Notes under the pieces: model-generated
The model's input: the letters and a program-made list of their open reading frames with translations, nothing else
Told to the model about the DNA's origin: nothing
Database searches by the model: none
Translations under genes and position numbers: made by a program
Assembly (NCBI GenBank): GCA_933228675.1
Contig: OW121742.1
Coordinates: forward strand, 35,536,218-35,600,217
Source of the DNA: Stomorhina lunata
Lineage: Eukaryota; Arthropoda; Insecta; Diptera; Rhiniidae
Reading direction: 5' to 3'
DNA length: 64,000 bases
Shown here: piece by piece, positions 61,961 to 64,000 of the stretch
Numbering within the stretch: position 1 is the stretch's first letter
How the letters are laid out: each line of letters begins with the position of its first letter

Positions 61961-62430
61961 CGAAAATTAACCTAAAAATTTTGAAAATTATTTGAAATAA
62001 AAGACTTTTTATTTAATTTTTAAAATTATGTTTTTATATATTTTGTTTGTTTACGTTTTTATTTGAATTAAATGAAATATTACTTTTAGTATTATTTTGT
62101 TTATTTATATTTCAATTACATCGTTGGTTGTTTTTATGTTTTTTTTTTTTGTTTAATGATTATTCAATTAATTAATTTTATAATATTTGTTTTATTTTTT
62201 TGTTTTTCTTTTTCACTTTCAATATAAAACATTCGTATTTTATTTATTAATTTTATGTATATAATTTTTATTTTTCATTTGAAAATTAAAATTTATATTT
62301 AAATAAAAAAAAAGTTGCGTATATATTTCAGCTTAATTAAATATTGGCTAAATTGTTTACTAATTTTTAAAAACTTTAAAATAAGAAATTAAGACAAATG
62401 ATATTTGAATAGCAACAAAATTTAAAAAAA
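61961..62430. other. very T-rich non-coding stretch
   Basis: No gene or repeat with a fixed period. Confidence 0.5.
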
Positions 62431-63075
62431 AAATTTATTTAGGAAATTTTTGGAAAATTATAATTTATAGGCAAATTTTTCAAATATTTATTTTGAATTT
62501 TTATAAAAAGTTTATACACAATTTTTTTTAATTTACTATTTTTATAAGAATTTTTTTCACAACTTTATATTTTTTATATGAAATTTATTAATAATTTACT
62601 ATTTTTATGGGAGATTTTCAAAAATTTCTTTTTTTTTAAATTTTTTAAAAAATTTCCTATTTTTATAGAAAATTTTTCAAAAATTTATTATTTTCATAGG
62701 AAATTTTTTTAAATTTTCCTATTTTTATAGGAAATTTTTCAAAAATTTACTAATTTTATAGAAAATTTTTAAAAAATTTACTAATTTCATAGGAAATTTT
62801 TCAAAAATTTACTAATTTTATAGGAAATTTTTCAAAAATTTACTAATTTTATAGGAAATTTTTCAAAAATTTACTAATTTTATAGGAAATTTTTCAAAAA
62901 TTTACTAATTTTATAGGAAATTTTTCAAAAATTTACTAATTTTATAGGAAATTTTTCAAAAATTTACTAATTTTATAGGACAATTTTTCAAAAATTTACT
63001 AATTTTATAGGAAAATTTTCAAAAATTTACTAATTTTATAGGAAATTTTTCAAAAATTTACTAATTTTATAGGAT
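62430..63075. repeat. ~30-bp satellite (ACTAATTTTATAGGAAATTT)
   Basis: About 20 copies of actaattttataggaaattt plus ttcaaaaattt. It is homogeneous at 62750-63075 and degenerate before that. Same superfamily as the 8300 array. Confidence 0.92.
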
Positions 63076-64000
63076 TAGTAAATATAAAAAATAATCCATT
63101 AAATCCATTAAAATTTAGTACTAATCCATTAAAATTTAGTACTATACTAAATTACACGTCCTTTTTTGACAAACAGGAAAGCTTTTTGCAATCAAATTTT
63201 TGTTTGAAAAATTCCAAGAAATTTTAAACACAACGCTCTATTTTAAATTTTACATATAAAATGTTATTTTTTTTTTAAATTAGAACAATATTAAAATCGA
63301 CTATCGACTTGTTGAATTACGTGTGCTTCGAAGAAATGTACGTTTTTCAGGAACAAAATCGAAGCAATATAAAAATATTCCTATTCGACAATAGAAATTG
63401 TTGTCTGCAGTGTAAAATACATTGAATCTACATACATAAGTGTGAAAAACCACACACGACCCTGTAGGAAATGTCAATAGTGAATCAGTAGTGACTCACT
63501 ATTGACCTTGCCACCAGTACTACTGACCTAATATACCCTGCCCATGTTATTTTCTGTAGACATTTTATATAGGCTTGTCATAGGAAATACACCAGTAGAC
63601 TAGAGAACTATTGACTAGGTAGTACCCATGGGACCACTTGGAGGCATTGAACCAGATATTTAGTAGTTCATTTCAGTTATTTAAGTCAACATTTAAGAAT
63701 TATTTCGTAGCCTATAAATAATAAAATTAGTGTACACAACATGATTTTTTTTTTTAAATATGATATTTTATTATACATTATTAATTATATTTCATCAAAA
63801 TGTTTCCAATTTTCCTAAGTTGAATTCCAATATGAATAAATCCCGGAAAATAATTTTTGAATGAAGACTTGAAAGTTGCTGCTGAAAGCGGGACATTAAT
63901 GTTTATAATACAAAAGCGTACACAAAATCGAAAAAAAATGTTCCTCTTTTTTGTAGTCTTTACTTTTCTTAACTTTTCGAATTACGTTTACTCATAACAA
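63076..64000. other. non-coding right end of the window
   Basis: Single-copy sequence, GC-richer at 63400-63700 (agtagtgactcactattgacc and similar words). It loosely resembles the vocabulary of 46300-46700 (caatagt, ctgcagtgtaa), but I could not define element ends. No gene is visible. Confidence 0.4.

Noticed and set aside
46300..63720. 46300-46700 and 63400-63720 as two copies of one transposon
   Set aside because: They share words such as ctgcagtgtaa and caatagt, but the order relative to the shared end is inconsistent and no inverted ends or duplications could be fixed.

Overview
The window looks like nuclear DNA of a higher fly (Diptera), most probably a calyptrate such as a blowfly or house-fly relative; the genus is an inference. 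The reasons are extreme A+T content, short fly-type introns (69 nt in one gene), a fly-type Inr+DPE promoter candidate, a Jockey-like retrotransposon relic, and proteins matching animal PPME1 and the UPF0193/EVG1 (C22orf23) family. There are no prokaryotic features. Most long open frames here are satellite read-through, not genes.

Only two genes can be assembled with confidence, both near the right end and convergent. A six-exon protein phosphatase methylesterase 1 (PPME1) lies on + (54737-56739, 399 aa, catalytic Ser-Asp-His visible). A three-exon UPF0193 gene lies on - (57156-60309, 227 aa), with a 2.4 kb first intron filled by self-complementary satellite. A lone 51-nt internal exon candidate with excellent splice sites sits at 35586-35636 (+), and an Inr+DPE promoter with a downstream splice donor at about 48270 (-). 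Together these suggest that much of the window is intron or intergenic DNA of larger genes whose other exons lie outside it.

Layout: 1-2510 and 3832-5911 are 12-bp satellite arrays separated by a TA-flanked MITE and AT-rich DNA. 6120-8300 is mostly featureless. 8300-10123 is a 29-bp satellite carrying a MITE. 11500-15595 is a satellite of about 32 bp containing a 1280-bp duplication. 16565-18235, 19031-19638 and 33651-35090 are a satellite of about 41 bp. Inside that satellite is a 14,012-bp foldback element (19639-33650): inverted tips, asymmetric arms of roughly 26 and 49 copies of a ~170-bp repeat, a short single-copy loop, and a 9-bp flanking duplication. 36010-37850 holds ATTATAA-rich DNA and a second satellite of about 170 bp. 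38093-38957 is a CCCAGCC-ended DNA element containing a tRNA-like SINE. 40780-42640 is another satellite of about 30 bp. 43551-45130 holds a MITE, a decayed non-LTR reverse transcriptase and a small insertion with a 16-bp target duplication. 48400-54340 is mostly decayed satellite plus a second MITE copy. The two genes follow, and 60599-63075 is a MITE partly absorbed into satellite.

The common theme is that nearly all the short satellites have self-complementary monomers (TTTTCTATAGAAAA or GGAAATTTTTnAAAAATTTCC cores). Different loci look like diverged amplifications of one hairpin-prone repeat superfamily, with transposons nested in them. The most unusual object is the giant asymmetric foldback element.
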